From Candidatus Rokuibacteriota bacterium (GTDB taxonomy: Bacteria > Methylomirabilota > Methylomirabilia > Rokubacteriales > CSP1-6): a DNA stretch of 49,757 nucleotides. The stretch is from assembly GCA_003220315.1 (NCBI GenBank), contig QHSA01000143.1:1-49757 (forward strand), written 5' to 3'. How positions within the stretch are numbered: the stretch's first letter is position 1; each line of letters opens with the position of its first letter. Made by a program: the position numbers and the translations under genes. Positions 8,780 to 16,348 of the stretch are shown piece after piece. The notes beneath the pieces are model-generated. The model did no database searches. It was not told the DNA's origin and saw nothing but the letters and a program-made list of their open reading frames with translations.

Positions 8780-9343
8780 TCAGCAGTTCATGTACTTCGG
8801 CGTGATGAGCGGCTTCTCCGTCCCGTCGGCGTCCCAGATCTTGCGTTTCAAGCCCGCGAGGTCCTTCCCGTAGACGTGGATCTCGACGGTGTCGCGCTCG
8901 GTCGGGTTGCGCATCGCGTGCACCTCGTCCCCGGGGACCAGGCACGAGATGGCGCCCGGCGCGTGGCGCATGACCGCCTTCACCTCGAGCTTCGCCCGGC
9001 CGCTCGCGGCGCCTTCCTCGACGCGGTAGCGCGTCTCCTCGATCTCGTTGTCGATGACCCCGATCACGCCCCACGTTTCGTGGTTGTGCGCGGCGGCGCT
9101 CTCCCCGGGCCCCCAGACGACCGACGTCACGTTGAAACGGGGCGCGCGGTGGAGCATGTAGCGGCCGCGCCTCTGGTCGCGCGGGCGCCGGCGGAATTCG
9201 ACGGGCACGACGTTGGGGTTCGTCACGAGCTTCGCCAGGAGTGGCGCGACGCGCTCGGTGATGGTGCGCGGCGCGGTCTCGTCGCGCGTGATGCGGTCGA
9301 GGTCGGAGACAAAGTTCTCGAGCGTGTAGGGCGCTGTCGCCAT
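8780..9343 (-). CDS. Cysteine dioxygenase-like cupin (thiol dioxygenase family)
   Basis: A 187-residue cupin related to type I cysteine dioxygenases, which oxidise a thiol to the sulfinic acid with Fe(II) and O2. The metal-binding half-site is SAAAHNHETWGVIGVIDNEIEETRYR (His, His near residues 90-92) with a later His in PGDEVHAMRN. The ATG at 9343 starts the conserved ENFVSDLDRI segment. The upstream extension of the frame is antisense-like and was rejected. Its first 121 bases overlap the end of the sulfurtransferase gene, an unusually long overlap. The neighbouring sulfurtransferases suggest a cysteine- or mercapto-acid-type substrate; this is inference. Confidence 0.82.
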   Translation of the reverse strand: MATAPYTLENFVSDLDRITRDETAPRTITERVAPLLAKLVTNPNVVPVEFRRRPRDQRRGRYMLHRAPRFNVTSVVWGPGESAAAHNHETWGVIGVIDNEIEETRYRVEEGAASGRAKLEVKAVMRHAPGAISCLVPGDEVHAMRNPTERDTVEIHVYGKDLAGLKRKIWDADGTEKPLITPKYMNC

Positions 9344-10191
9344 GGGTCCTCCTCTCCCTCCACCGGAGTGTCGGGCCGCCCACCCCATTCTGTCCACGAG
9401 CCGTCGTAGACCGCAACCCGATTCCGTCCGAGGAGGTGGAGCCCGAGCGCCAGCACCGAGGCGGTGATGCCCGAGCCGCAGGTCGTGACCACGGGGCGGT
9501 CGAGATCGACGCCCGCGGCCTCGAAGGCGCGTCGCAGCTCGCCGGGCCCGAGGAGCGTGCCGTCCCTCGCGTAGAGCCGCTCGTACGGCAGGTTGAGGCT
9601 GTCCGGGATGTGACCGGCGCGCAGCCCCGGGCGCGGCTCGGGCTCGGTGCCGACGAAACGGCCGTGCGAGCGCGCGTCGAGCACCTGCTCGCGGCGGCGC
9701 GCGAGGTTTGCGCGCATCTGCTCGAGATCGCGCACGAGGCTCCGGCGAAGACGGGCCGTGTAGCGGCGCCGCCGGGGCGCGGGCAGGCCCGACTCGACGG
9801 GCCGACCCTCGGCGCGCCACTTCGGGAGGCCCCCGTCGAGAACGGCGACCCGCCCATGGCCGAAGGCGCGGAACGTCCACCAGACGCGCGCCGCGCTGAC
9901 GACGCCACGCGTGTCGTAGACGACGACGCCATCGGCGTTCGTGATCCCCAGCCGGCCGACGCGCTCCGCGAACTTCCCCGCGCTCGGGAGCATGTGCGGC
10001 AGGGGCGTGCTCAGGTCGGCGATCTCGTCGATGTCGAAGAACACGGCGCCGGGGACGTGCGCCTCGACGAACTCCTCGAAGGCCTCGCGCCCAAGCCCTC
10101 GCATGTGCCACGAGCCGTCGACGACGCGCAGGTTGCGGCGGCCGAGATTCGCGACGAGCCACCCGGTCGTGACGAGCGCCGGGAGCTTCAC
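9223..10191 (-). CDS. sseA: Thiosulfate/3-mercaptopyruvate sulfurtransferase (two rhodanese domains)
   Basis: A 322-residue tandem rhodanese. The inactive N-terminal domain includes VPGAVFFDIDEIADLSTPLPHMLPS; the C-terminal domain carries the active loop TTCGSGITASV with Cys238. CGSG(V/I)T is the signature of 3-mercaptopyruvate sulfurtransferases. The family normally stops soon after SWTEWGGRPDTPVE (about residue 278). Here the frame continues about 44 residues in a Ser/Arg-rich tail that overlaps the cupin gene, so the tail is probably not conserved and the original stop may have been lost. GTG start at 10191 overlaps the upstream stop (GTGA). Confidence 0.88.
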   Translation of the reverse strand: MKLPALVTTGWLVANLGRRNLRVVDGSWHMRGLGREAFEEFVEAHVPGAVFFDIDEIADLSTPLPHMLPSAGKFAERVGRLGITNADGVVVYDTRGVVSAARVWWTFRAFGHGRVAVLDGGLPKWRAEGRPVESGLPAPRRRRYTARLRRSLVRDLEQMRANLARRREQVLDARSHGRFVGTEPEPRPGLRAGHIPDSLNLPYERLYARDGTLLGPGELRRAFEAAGVDLDRPVVTTCGSGITASVLALGLHLLGRNRVAVYDGSWTEWGGRPDTPVEGEEDPWRQRPTRSRTLSPTSTASRATRPRRAPSPSASRHSWRSS

Positions 10192-11756
10192 AGGAGCCGG
10201 CTCCGGCTACGTCCCTCGGCGTCGAGATCCGTCTCCCACCTGAGGTAGCGTTCCATCGCCGCGCGTCCCCGCTCGTAGGGCTTGAGCACGACGTCGTCGG
10301 GCTCGTCGGCGAGCCGCGTCCGGCCGCTCTCGACGGCACGCCCTGCCTCGACCCACGCGCGCATGCCGCCCTCGAGGACGCTCACGGCGGTGTAGCCGAG
10401 GCGTCCGAGCGTCGCCGCGGCGAGGGTCGAGGCGACGCCGTCGGCACAGGTGACGACGATCGGCGCCTGCCGGTCCGGCGCGACTGTGCCGATCGTCCAC
10501 TCGAGCCGACTGCGACAGAGCCACCGGGCGCCCGGCACGTGGCGGTGCGCGTAGGCGTCGCTCGGGTCCACGCTGACGATCAGGGCCGAGCCGAGGTCGG
10601 CGGGGCCGACGCGCGCGACGCGCTGGCGCGCGGCCTCCCAGCCGAAGGGGACGAGCGCCGGGTGTCCCGGCTCGACGGCGCCGCCGGCGTCGGTCCAGGC
10701 CGACAGGCCCCCGGCGAGCACGGCGACGTCGGGGAGCCCCATGCGGCGGAGCCACGAGGCCGCCATCACAGAGCGTGCGACGCCGTCGCAGACGAGGACG
10801 ATCGACGCGGCGCGGACCGCGACGTACTCGTCGGTCGCCTGCACCGCCTGGCCCCCGGGCGCCCAGACGGCGCCGGCGACGTGGCCCGCGGCGTACTCGT
10901 CGGCCGTCCGGACGTCGAGGACGTAGAGGTTCTGGCGCTCGCGCGTGGCCAGACGCGCGGCGAGCTCGTCGGGCGAGACGAAGGGGATCCCGTCCTCGGC
11001 CGCGACGCGCTTCGCGGTCAGCGTGGCGACGGCTCGGCTCCGCGCCGACGGCGCGGGCGCCCAGCGCGCCGCCCCGCGCTCGAGTGCGAGGCCCGCGAGC
11101 TCCCAGCCCATCGTCCCGTTCTCCAGCGCGACGACAGGGTTGGCGAGCCGCATGCGCCGGAGCGACTCGGCGCCGATGTAGGAACGCGTCCGGCCGCCGC
11201 AGTGGACGACGATCGTCGTCTCGGGGTGCCCGACCAGCTCGGCGATGCGGAAGACCAGCTCGCCGCCCGGGACGCTCCAGGCGCCGGGGAGCGTGCCCCG
11301 CGCGTACTCCTCGGGCGTCCGCGCGTCGACGATCACCAGGTCGTCGCCGCGCTCGATCCGCTCTCGGAGCTCGTGGGGCGCGAGCTGCGGCGTCTGGCAC
11401 TCGTGCAGGGCGCGCTCGCCGAAGACCTTGCTCGGCACGTTGACGCCCTCGACGAGCGGACGCCCCTCGGCGTGCCAGGCGGCGAGGCCGCCGTCGAGGG
11501 TCCGCACGTCGGGGTAGCCCATCTCACCGAGCGTCGGCAGCGCCAGCGCGGCGAGCCGCCCGTCAGCGTCGCAGACGACGAGGGGCGTCGCGCGCGCGGG
11601 GACGAGCGCCGGGAGCCGGAACTCCAGGAGCCGTCGCGGGAGGGACGTGGCGCGATAGATGTGACCCCGCTCGTAGGCCGCTCTCTCGCGCAGGTCGAGG
11701 ACGGCGTGGGGCGCCGCGGACTGCATCAGCCGCGCGAGCTCGCCAGGCGCGATCAT
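10188..11756 (-). CDS. Four-domain rhodanese-like sulfurtransferase
   Basis: A 522-residue protein composed of four rhodanese domains, each ending in a loop with a potential catalytic cysteine: Cys62 (VVCDADGRLA), Cys186 (VHCGGRTRS), Cys323 (LVCDGVARS) and Cys437 (VTCADGVAS). Each domain has its GGLxAW-type terminal motif, for example LDGGLAAWHAEGRPL and LEGGMRAWVEAGRAV. Rhodaneses move sulfane sulfur via a cysteine persulfide, so a relay or multi-site sulfur carrier is plausible. It is the first gene of the seven-gene operon. ATG 11756 is 55 bases from the divergent MFS start. Confidence 0.9.
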   Translation of the reverse strand: MIAPGELARLMQSAAPHAVLDLRERAAYERGHIYRATSLPRRLLEFRLPALVPARATPLVVCDADGRLAALALPTLGEMGYPDVRTLDGGLAAWHAEGRPLVEGVNVPSKVFGERALHECQTPQLAPHELRERIERGDDLVIVDARTPEEYARGTLPGAWSVPGGELVFRIAELVGHPETTIVVHCGGRTRSYIGAESLRRMRLANPVVALENGTMGWELAGLALERGAARWAPAPSARSRAVATLTAKRVAAEDGIPFVSPDELAARLATRERQNLYVLDVRTADEYAAGHVAGAVWAPGGQAVQATDEYVAVRAASIVLVCDGVARSVMAASWLRRMGLPDVAVLAGGLSAWTDAGGAVEPGHPALVPFGWEAARQRVARVGPADLGSALIVSVDPSDAYAHRHVPGARWLCRSRLEWTIGTVAPDRQAPIVVTCADGVASTLAAATLGRLGYTAVSVLEGGMRAWVEAGRAVESGRTRLADEPDDVVLKPYERGRAAMERYLRWETDLDAEGRSRSRLL

Positions 11757-11811
11757 CGTGAGCGCCCATCTTGCCTTCGCGGCCGGGACCGCGCAAGCTG
11801 GAAAAGACGCG

Positions 11812-13032
11812 ATGCCCTTTCCCGAAGCGCTGCGCGCGCTCAACCACCGCGACTTCCGTTTCTTCTGGGGCGGCCAGCTCGTCTCGCTGATCGGCACGTG
11901 GATGCAGTCCGTGGCCCAGTCGTGGCTCGTGCTGCAGCTCAGCGGCTCGCCGCTCAAGCTCGGGCTCATCGGCACGTTCCAGTTCGCCCCCGTCTTGATG
12001 TTCTCGGTCGTCGCGGGCGCGATCGTCGACCGGCTGCCCAAGCGCCGGCTGATCCTCGCGACCCAGTCGGCCCTCGCCCTCCAGGCGTTCACGATCACGG
12101 CGCTCGTCTGGAGCGGGCACGTCCAGTACTGGCACGTCGCCGTCCTGGCGCTCCTCCTCGGCTGCGCGAACGTGATCGACATGCCGACGCGCCAGGTCTT
12201 CGTCGTCGAGATGGTCGGGAAGGACGACCTCGTGAACGCGGTCGCCCTCAACTCCGCCGCATTCAACGGCGCACGCATCGTGGGCCCGGCGGTGGCCGGC
12301 CTCCTGATCGGCCGCCTCGGCGTGGCCCCCGCGTTCCTGCTGAACGGCCTCTCGTTCCTCGTGGTGATCGGCGCGCTGCTCCTCGTCCGCGCGGAGGGCA
12401 CGCCCCGGCCGCGCACGGCCGCGACGGTGAGCCAGGCGGTCCGGGAAGGGCTCCGCTACGCGCTCGGCACGTCGCGGATCGCGCTGGTCCTCGGCCTCGT
12501 GCTGGTCGTAAGTCTCTGCGTCTTCAACTTCACGATCGTCGTCCCCCTCGTCGCGCGGAAGGTGCTCGGGCTGGGCGCCGAGGGGTTCGGCTTCCTCATG
12601 GCAGCGCTCGGGATCGGCGCCGTCACGGGGGCGCTGTCCCTGGCGACCCTCGGCGGCCGCCAGACCCCGCTCCGCACGATCCTCCTCGCGGGCGTCCTCT
12701 CCTGCCTGGCGCTCGTGGCGCTCGCGACCGCCGCCGACTTCCACACGGCCGTCGTGCACCTCTTCCAGCTCGGCTTCTTCTCGATTGTCTTCATGGCAAG
12801 CTGCAACACCACGCTGCAGCTCTCCGCACCCGACGCGCTCCGCGGTCGCGTGATGAGCTTCTACACGCTCGCCTTCGGCGGCGCGTTCCCGCTCGGCGCG
12901 TTCATGATCGGCGCGATCGCCGAGGCGCTGGGGGTTCGGACGGCCCTCGTCGTGGCCGGGAGCGCGGGGCTCGTCGGCATGGCCGCGGTCGTTCTCGGGT
13001 GGGTGTCTACACGTACGCGGGCCCCTCGATGA
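11812..13032 (+). CDS. MFS exporter (EntS/MFS_3 type)
   Basis: A 406-residue major facilitator with about 12 hydrophobic segments. It begins FPEALRALNHRDFRFFWGGQLVSLIGTWMQSVAQSWLVLQLSGS, the standard opening of the MFS_3 (enterobactin exporter-like) group. The loop 2-3 motif is GAIVDRLPKRRLIL. ATG 11812 is preferred because the family starts there; GTG 11758 in frame would add 18 residues. It is divergent from the rhodanese operon and could export a product of it, but the substrate is unknown. Its last 26 bases overlap the convergent pseudogene. Confidence 0.9.
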   Translation: MPFPEALRALNHRDFRFFWGGQLVSLIGTWMQSVAQSWLVLQLSGSPLKLGLIGTFQFAPVLMFSVVAGAIVDRLPKRRLILATQSALALQAFTITALVWSGHVQYWHVAVLALLLGCANVIDMPTRQVFVVEMVGKDDLVNAVALNSAAFNGARIVGPAVAGLLIGRLGVAPAFLLNGLSFLVVIGALLLVRAEGTPRPRTAATVSQAVREGLRYALGTSRIALVLGLVLVVSLCVFNFTIVVPLVARKVLGLGAEGFGFLMAALGIGAVTGALSLATLGGRQTPLRTILLAGVLSCLALVALATAADFHTAVVHLFQLGFFSIVFMASCNTTLQLSAPDALRGRVMSFYTLAFGGAFPLGAFMIGAIAEALGVRTALVVAGSAGLVGMAAVVLGWVSTRTRAPR

Positions 13033-13410
13033 CGGGGTGCTTGACGAGAAAATCCTCGTCCACCTCGACGCCGAGGCCCGGCTTCTCCAGCGGAGCGACG
13101 CAGCCGTTCGTGTCCAGCGTGTAGGGCGCGCTCGTGAGCCGGTCGCGGAAGAGGTTGCCCTTCGAGACGTCCGCCTCGAAGTAGCCGCCGTTGTCGATGG
13201 CGGCCAGGAAGTGGATCGTGGCCGCCATGTTGAGGCCGGTCATCGACGTGTGGGGGTGGATCGAGAGCTTCCACGCGGAGGCGAGCGCCGCGACGTGACC
13301 TTGACCACGACGGCGTCGCGCTTGACGGCGCGTCCGATGCCGAGGGTGACGCTCGCGTCGGGCGGCAGCGGGAACGACGTCGGGTAGGCGCGGAGCTCGG
13401 CGATCTTCAT
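13007..13410 (-). pseudogene. Remnant of an enolase-superfamily (mandelate racemase/muconate lactonising) enzyme
   Basis: Positions 13410 to about 13294 encode a normal N-terminus (MKIAELRAYPTSFPLPPDAS ... VVVKVT). About 13293 to 13007 encodes a normal C-terminus in another frame (AALASAWKLSIHPHTSMTGL ... DFLVKHPVIEGPAYV). A full enzyme is about 370-390 residues, so roughly 750 bases of the barrel, with all metal ligands, are missing and the joint is frameshifted. It is therefore non-functional unless the deletion is an assembly collapse. Confidence 0.85.
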
Positions 13411-13418
13411 CGCCGGCC

Positions 13419-14447
13419 TCAGCAGCTCTTGACGGTCGGATCGTCGCCGACCCTCACGACGAGCTTGCCGAAATTCCTGCCGCGCAAGAGGCCGATGAAC
13501 GCCTCCGGGGCGTTCTCCAGACCGACGACGACGTCCTCCCGGTACCGGAGCCTGCCCTCGCGGAGCCACGCAGAGCAGTCGCGGTGGAAGTCGGCGAAGC
13601 GGTCGGCGTGCTCGGAGACGATGAAGCCCCGGATGAGCGCCCGGTTGACGAGGAGCGGGGACGGATTCGGCCCGGGCGGGGGCTCCGCGGCGTTGTATTG
13701 CGAGATCAGGCCGCAGAGCGGGATGCGCGCGAACGGGTTGATGAGCCGCAGGACGGCGGCGAGGACGTCCCCGCCGACGTTGTCGAAGTAGACGTCGATC
13801 CCCTTCGGGCACGCCTTCTGGAGCGCGGGCACGAGGGGCTCGGCGCGGTAGTTCACGCAGGCGTCGAAGCCCAGCTCCTTCACGACGAACTCGCACTTCG
13901 CCTGCGCGCCCGCCACCCCGACCGCCCGGCATCCCCGGATCTTCGCGAGCTGCCCCACCACCGAGCCGACGGCGCCGGCCGCGGCGGAGACGACGACCGT
14001 TTCGCCGGGCTTGGGCTGGCCGATGTCGAAGAGGCCGACGTATGCCGTCATTGCGGGCATGCCGAGGACGCCGAGCGCCGTGGACAGCGGCGCTGCCTTC
14101 GGATCGAGCTTCCGCATGCCGGCGCCCCGGGAGAGCGCATACGCCTGCCAGCCAGTCGGGCCGACGACGAAGCTCCCCGTCGGGAACGCGGTGTGGTTCG
14201 AGGCGATGACCTCACTGACGGCTCCGCCGACCATGGGCTTGCCGAGCTCGACGGGTTGGGCGTACGACTTCACGTCGTTCATCCGCCCGCGCATGTAGGG
14301 GTCGAGCGAGAGGTAGATCGTGCGGCACAGGAGCTCGCCCTCTCCCGGTGCGGGCACGGGCGACTCGACGAGCTCGAAGTCGGAGACCCGGGGCTCGCCC
14401 GTGGGGCGGCTTCGGAGGAGGACCTGGCGGTTCAATAAGTTTTGCAT
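13419..14447 (-). CDS. Zinc-independent NADP(H)-dependent MDR oxidoreductase (CurA / prostaglandin reductase type)
   Basis: A 342-residue medium-chain reductase without the zinc-binding cysteines. It opens NRQVLLRSRPTGEPRVSDFE, and the cofactor-binding segment is VVVSAAAGAVGSVVGQLAKIRGCRAVG (about residues 150-176). LDPYMRGRMND near residue 50 is the signature of the leukotriene-B4 dehydrogenase/curcumin reductase group. It probably reduces alpha,beta-unsaturated ketones or quinones. It ends TGC-TGA 8 bases before the remnant enolase-superfamily gene. It is divergent from the small gene at 14507. Confidence 0.9.
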   Translation of the reverse strand: MQNLLNRQVLLRSRPTGEPRVSDFELVESPVPAPGEGELLCRTIYLSLDPYMRGRMNDVKSYAQPVELGKPMVGGAVSEVIASNHTAFPTGSFVVGPTGWQAYALSRGAGMRKLDPKAAPLSTALGVLGMPAMTAYVGLFDIGQPKPGETVVVSAAAGAVGSVVGQLAKIRGCRAVGVAGAQAKCEFVVKELGFDACVNYRAEPLVPALQKACPKGIDVYFDNVGGDVLAAVLRLINPFARIPLCGLISQYNAAEPPPGPNPSPLLVNRALIRGFIVSEHADRFADFHRDCSAWLREGRLRYREDVVVGLENAPEAFIGLLRGRNFGKLVVRVGDDPTVKSC

Positions 14448-14452
14448 GGGGC

Positions 14453-14496
14453 CGAGGGTACACTAGAGTAGAAGGAGATGGCGATGCGTACCCTCG
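14453..14496. promoter_or_regulatory. 9-bp inverted repeat in divergent promoter region
   Basis: CGAGGGTAC (14453-14461) and GTACCCTCG (14488-14496) are perfect complements 26 bases apart. They flank the AGAAGGAG ribosome site and two ATGs of a very short ORF. It could be an operator dyad between the divergent genes or an mRNA hairpin that sequesters the ribosome site of the plus-strand gene. Confidence 0.4.
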
Positions 14497-14510
14497 CCAG
14501 AGAGCGGTGA
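14484..14510 (+). CDS. Short leader ORF (8 residues), coupled to the next gene
   Basis: ATG 14484 lies six bases after GGAG and encodes MRTLARER before a TGA that overlaps the GTG start at 14507 (GTGA). Good ribosome site spacing and the 4-base overlap suggest translational coupling or a leader. The alternative is that the downstream gene really starts here and a frameshift (real or sequencing) separates them. Confidence 0.35.
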   Translation: MRTLARER

Positions 14511-14752
14511 CGGAGTTCATTCCGGACACCCCGTCCGTTGCGCGCGCGTATTGTCCCGGCTGTGAACCCGACGCCGATCCCAGCCTGGAGATCCTCGACG
14601 TGCGCTGGTGCGAGTCGCATGCCCCGGCGCGCGACGGCGCTGACGACGAGGTCGTGACCGCCGCGGCCTATCTCTCGGGTAGCGCCGAGGCGGGCGGTGA
14701 CGACAACCGGCGCTGGTGCGAGGTGCTGCACGGGCGTCGGCGCCGCCGCTAG
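14507..14752 (+). CDS. Small conserved-looking Cys-containing protein
   Basis: An 81-residue protein from GTG 14507. It contains ARAYCPGCEPDADPSLEILD with a CxxC pair (about residues 16-19) and DVRWCESHAP with another Cys and His, so a single metal- or thiol-binding site is possible. The C-terminus is Arg-rich. Coding character is supported by the conserved-looking CPGC and WCESHAP segments and by the coupled leader upstream. I do not recognise a named family. The end is followed by a strong hairpin. Confidence 0.55.
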   Translation: MTEFIPDTPSVARAYCPGCEPDADPSLEILDVRWCESHAPARDGADDEVVTAAAYLSGSAEAGGDDNRRWCEVLHGRRRRR

Positions 14753-14760
14753 GTCATCGA

Positions 14761-14781
14761 AGGGGGCCTCGACGGCCCCCT
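14761..14781. terminator. Terminator-like hairpin between convergent genes
   Basis: A perfect 8-bp stem AGGGGGCC/GGCCCCCT with a 5-base loop lies 8 bases after the small gene and before the convergent HAD gene. There is no U-tract. It could stop both transcripts. Confidence 0.55.
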
Positions 14782-14859
14782 CCGAGCCACCCCCCGAATC
14801 CGGTTGCGCCGGCAAAGCCGGCGCTCGAACACCGACGCGTCGCTGAGGCGGCGCCGGGC

Positions 14860-15564
14860 TCAGCCCGGGGCTTCGACCAACTCGCGCAGCGAACGGACGA
14901 CCCGGTGGGGGCGGACTCGGCTTCCCGCCGGGAGGCCGTGGCCAGCCCGATCGATCCACACGCCGTGCAATCCCAGCCGTTGGGGAGCGTCCACGTCGAA
15001 CTCGAGGTGATCGCCCGCCATCCACGCCTCCTCGGGCGGCGCGCCGAGCGCCCGGAGGGCGTGACGATAGACGATCTCCTCGGGCTTGCCGACGCCGAAC
15101 TCGCCCTCGATCAGGACGACGTCGAAGAAGCGCCCAAGGTCGTGGCGCTCGATCTTGTCGCGCTGCTGGGAGGCATCGCCGTTGGTCACGAGCGCGAGCG
15201 GGATCCCCCGGCGCCGGAGGCGCTCGAGGCTCTCGACGGTGTCGGGGAAGAGGCGCATCGCGTCGCGCCGACGTGCGGCGAAGTCGTGGGCGATCGCCTC
15301 CGCCAGCCCGTCGGCCTCGACGCCCGTGCGCTCGAGGGCGTACTCTGCGATGTGCCGCCAGGCGGCGAGCATGTTCACGCGCTCGCGGCGGTGTCGGTCC
15401 GGATCGTCCCAGAACCAGCGTCGGGTCTCGGCGAGGGCGATCAGGAGCTTCATGCGATCGAGACCCGGCGGTGCGCACGCGGCCACCGCCGCCTCCCAGT
15501 GGGCGTCGACGCCGCCCGAGTAATCGAGCAGCGTGTCGTCGAGATCGAGCAGGAGGGCCCTCAC
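14860..15564 (-). CDS. HAD-superfamily hydrolase (subfamily IA)
   Basis: A 234-residue phosphatase-type protein. Motif I is LLLDLDDTLLDYSG (nucleophile Asp7, acid Asp9), motif II is LALVTNGDASQQRDKIERHDLGRFFD, motif III is the Lys in GVGKPEEIVYRHAL, and motif IV is WMAGDHLEFDVDAPQRLG. The helical cap between motifs I and II matches YjjG/2-haloacid dehalogenase-type enzymes. Substrate unknown; nucleotide or sugar phosphates are typical. Last gene of the minus-strand operon that starts with pdhA. Confidence 0.88.
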   Translation of the reverse strand: MRALLLDLDDTLLDYSGGVDAHWEAAVAACAPPGLDRMKLLIALAETRRWFWDDPDRHRRERVNMLAAWRHIAEYALERTGVEADGLAEAIAHDFAARRRDAMRLFPDTVESLERLRRRGIPLALVTNGDASQQRDKIERHDLGRFFDVVLIEGEFGVGKPEEIVYRHALRALGAPPEEAWMAGDHLEFDVDAPQRLGLHGVWIDRAGHGLPAGSRVRPHRVVRSLRELVEAPG

Positions 15565-15575
15565 GCGACTATTGT

Positions 15576-15638
15576 AGCGGGGTCCGCGAGGCCGGCGCGA
15601 TTGGTGGGTGGCCTGAGACGAGGTGCGCCGCGGCTCCG
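15576..15638. repeat. 63-bp dispersed repeat, copy outside pcp
   Basis: Identical over 63 bases to 15662-15724, at an 86-base period. It lies between the pcp stop and the HAD start. The core TGGCCTGAGACGAGGTGCGC also occurs near 42400, with a variant near 20065 and 20127. Confidence 0.85.
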
Positions 15639-15654
15639 TTCCCCAGGTCGCTTC

Positions 15655-16320
15655 TCACTCCAGCGGGGTCCGCGAGGCCGGCGCGATTGGTGGGTGGCCT
15701 GAGACGAGGTGCGCCGCGGCTCCGAGGACGCCGAGCGCGACCTCGACCGCCCGCAGCATGAGCGGGAAGTCCATGCTCGGCTGCTCGAGCCCGGTCGCCG
15801 CAACCATCGCCGGGAGGAGCGGGACGTGGATCAAGCCCACCTTCGGCGGGTTCGACCGCTGCCGCACGGAGTGGAGGGTCGTGTAGAGGGTCTGGTTGCA
15901 GAGGTAGGTGCCCGCCGTGTTCGAGACGTACGCGGGGATCCCCTCGGCGGTGAGCGCGCGGAGGATCGCGGCGAGCGGGAGCGTGGCGAAATACGCCGCG
16001 GGCCCGTCCGGGGCGATCGGCTCACCCGACGCCTGGAAGCCCGCGCCGTCGGGCTCGCCGTAGTCCATCACGTTCACGGCGACACGCTCGAGCGCCACCC
16101 GTGCGCGGCCGGCCGCGAGCCCGAGGTGCACGACGGCGACCGGCTCGGTTTCGTCGAGGAGCGCGTCGAGGCGTCGAGCGGCGTCGGCGTGATGCACGGG
16201 CAGGACCGCGCCGCGCGCCGCGCAGGCGCCGAAACGGCGTCCGTCCACCGCCTTTGCGAGCCCTTCCGACGGGTTGACGGAGTGCGCGCCGAAGGGCTCG
16301 AAGCCGGTGACGAGGATCAT
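15655..16320 (-). CDS. pcp: Pyroglutamyl-peptidase I (pyrrolidone-carboxylate peptidase)
   Basis: A cysteine peptidase (family C15) that removes N-terminal pyroglutamate from peptides. From ATG 16320 (MILVTGFEPFGAHSVNPSEG, the family start) it has 221 residues; an in-frame GTG at 16341 would add seven. The catalytic Cys lies in SNTAGTYLCNQ and the catalytic His in GLIHVPLLP. The family normally ends near the VEVALGVLG segment. The last about 22 codons ([21 protein letters not shown]-like) are encoded by a dispersed repeat, so the C-terminus has been replaced or extended. It follows lpdA in the PDH operon. Confidence 0.88.
   Translation of the reverse strand: MILVTGFEPFGAHSVNPSEGLAKAVDGRRFGACAARGAVLPVHHADAARRLDALLDETEPVAVVHLGLAAGRARVALERVAVNVMDYGEPDGAGFQASGEPIAPDGPAAYFATLPLAAILRALTAEGIPAYVSNTAGTYLCNQTLYTTLHSVRQRSNPPKVGLIHVPLLPAMVAATGLEQPSMDFPLMLRAVEVALGVLGAAAHLVSGHPPIAPASRTPLE
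15662..15724. repeat. 63-bp dispersed repeat, copy encoding the pcp C-terminus
   Basis: Second copy of the 15576-15638 repeat; it supplies the last codons and part of the stop region of pcp. On the minus strand it encodes a peptide with [12 protein letters not shown], matching peptides readable from the 20.1 and 42.4 kb copies. Confidence 0.85.
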
Positions 16321-16348
16321 ACGGTCGCGCGTCACCGCCACGGGAGGC

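Noticed and set aside
8774-8782. Cupin gene ends TGC-TGA and the following P450 is in the same frame; possible Sec read-through fusion
   Set aside because: Read-through would join the cupin to the full P450 without a redox context, the P450 has its own ATG 3 bases later, and no homologous fusion is known to me. The TGA is a normal stop.
13419-13441. CurA-type reductase ends SC-TGA-GRR, resembling the C-terminal Sec of thioredoxin reductases
   Set aside because: The hairpin after the UGA (loop 11-14 bases downstream) is too near for a bacterial SECIS, the family has no C-terminal redox pair, and the protein is complete without it.
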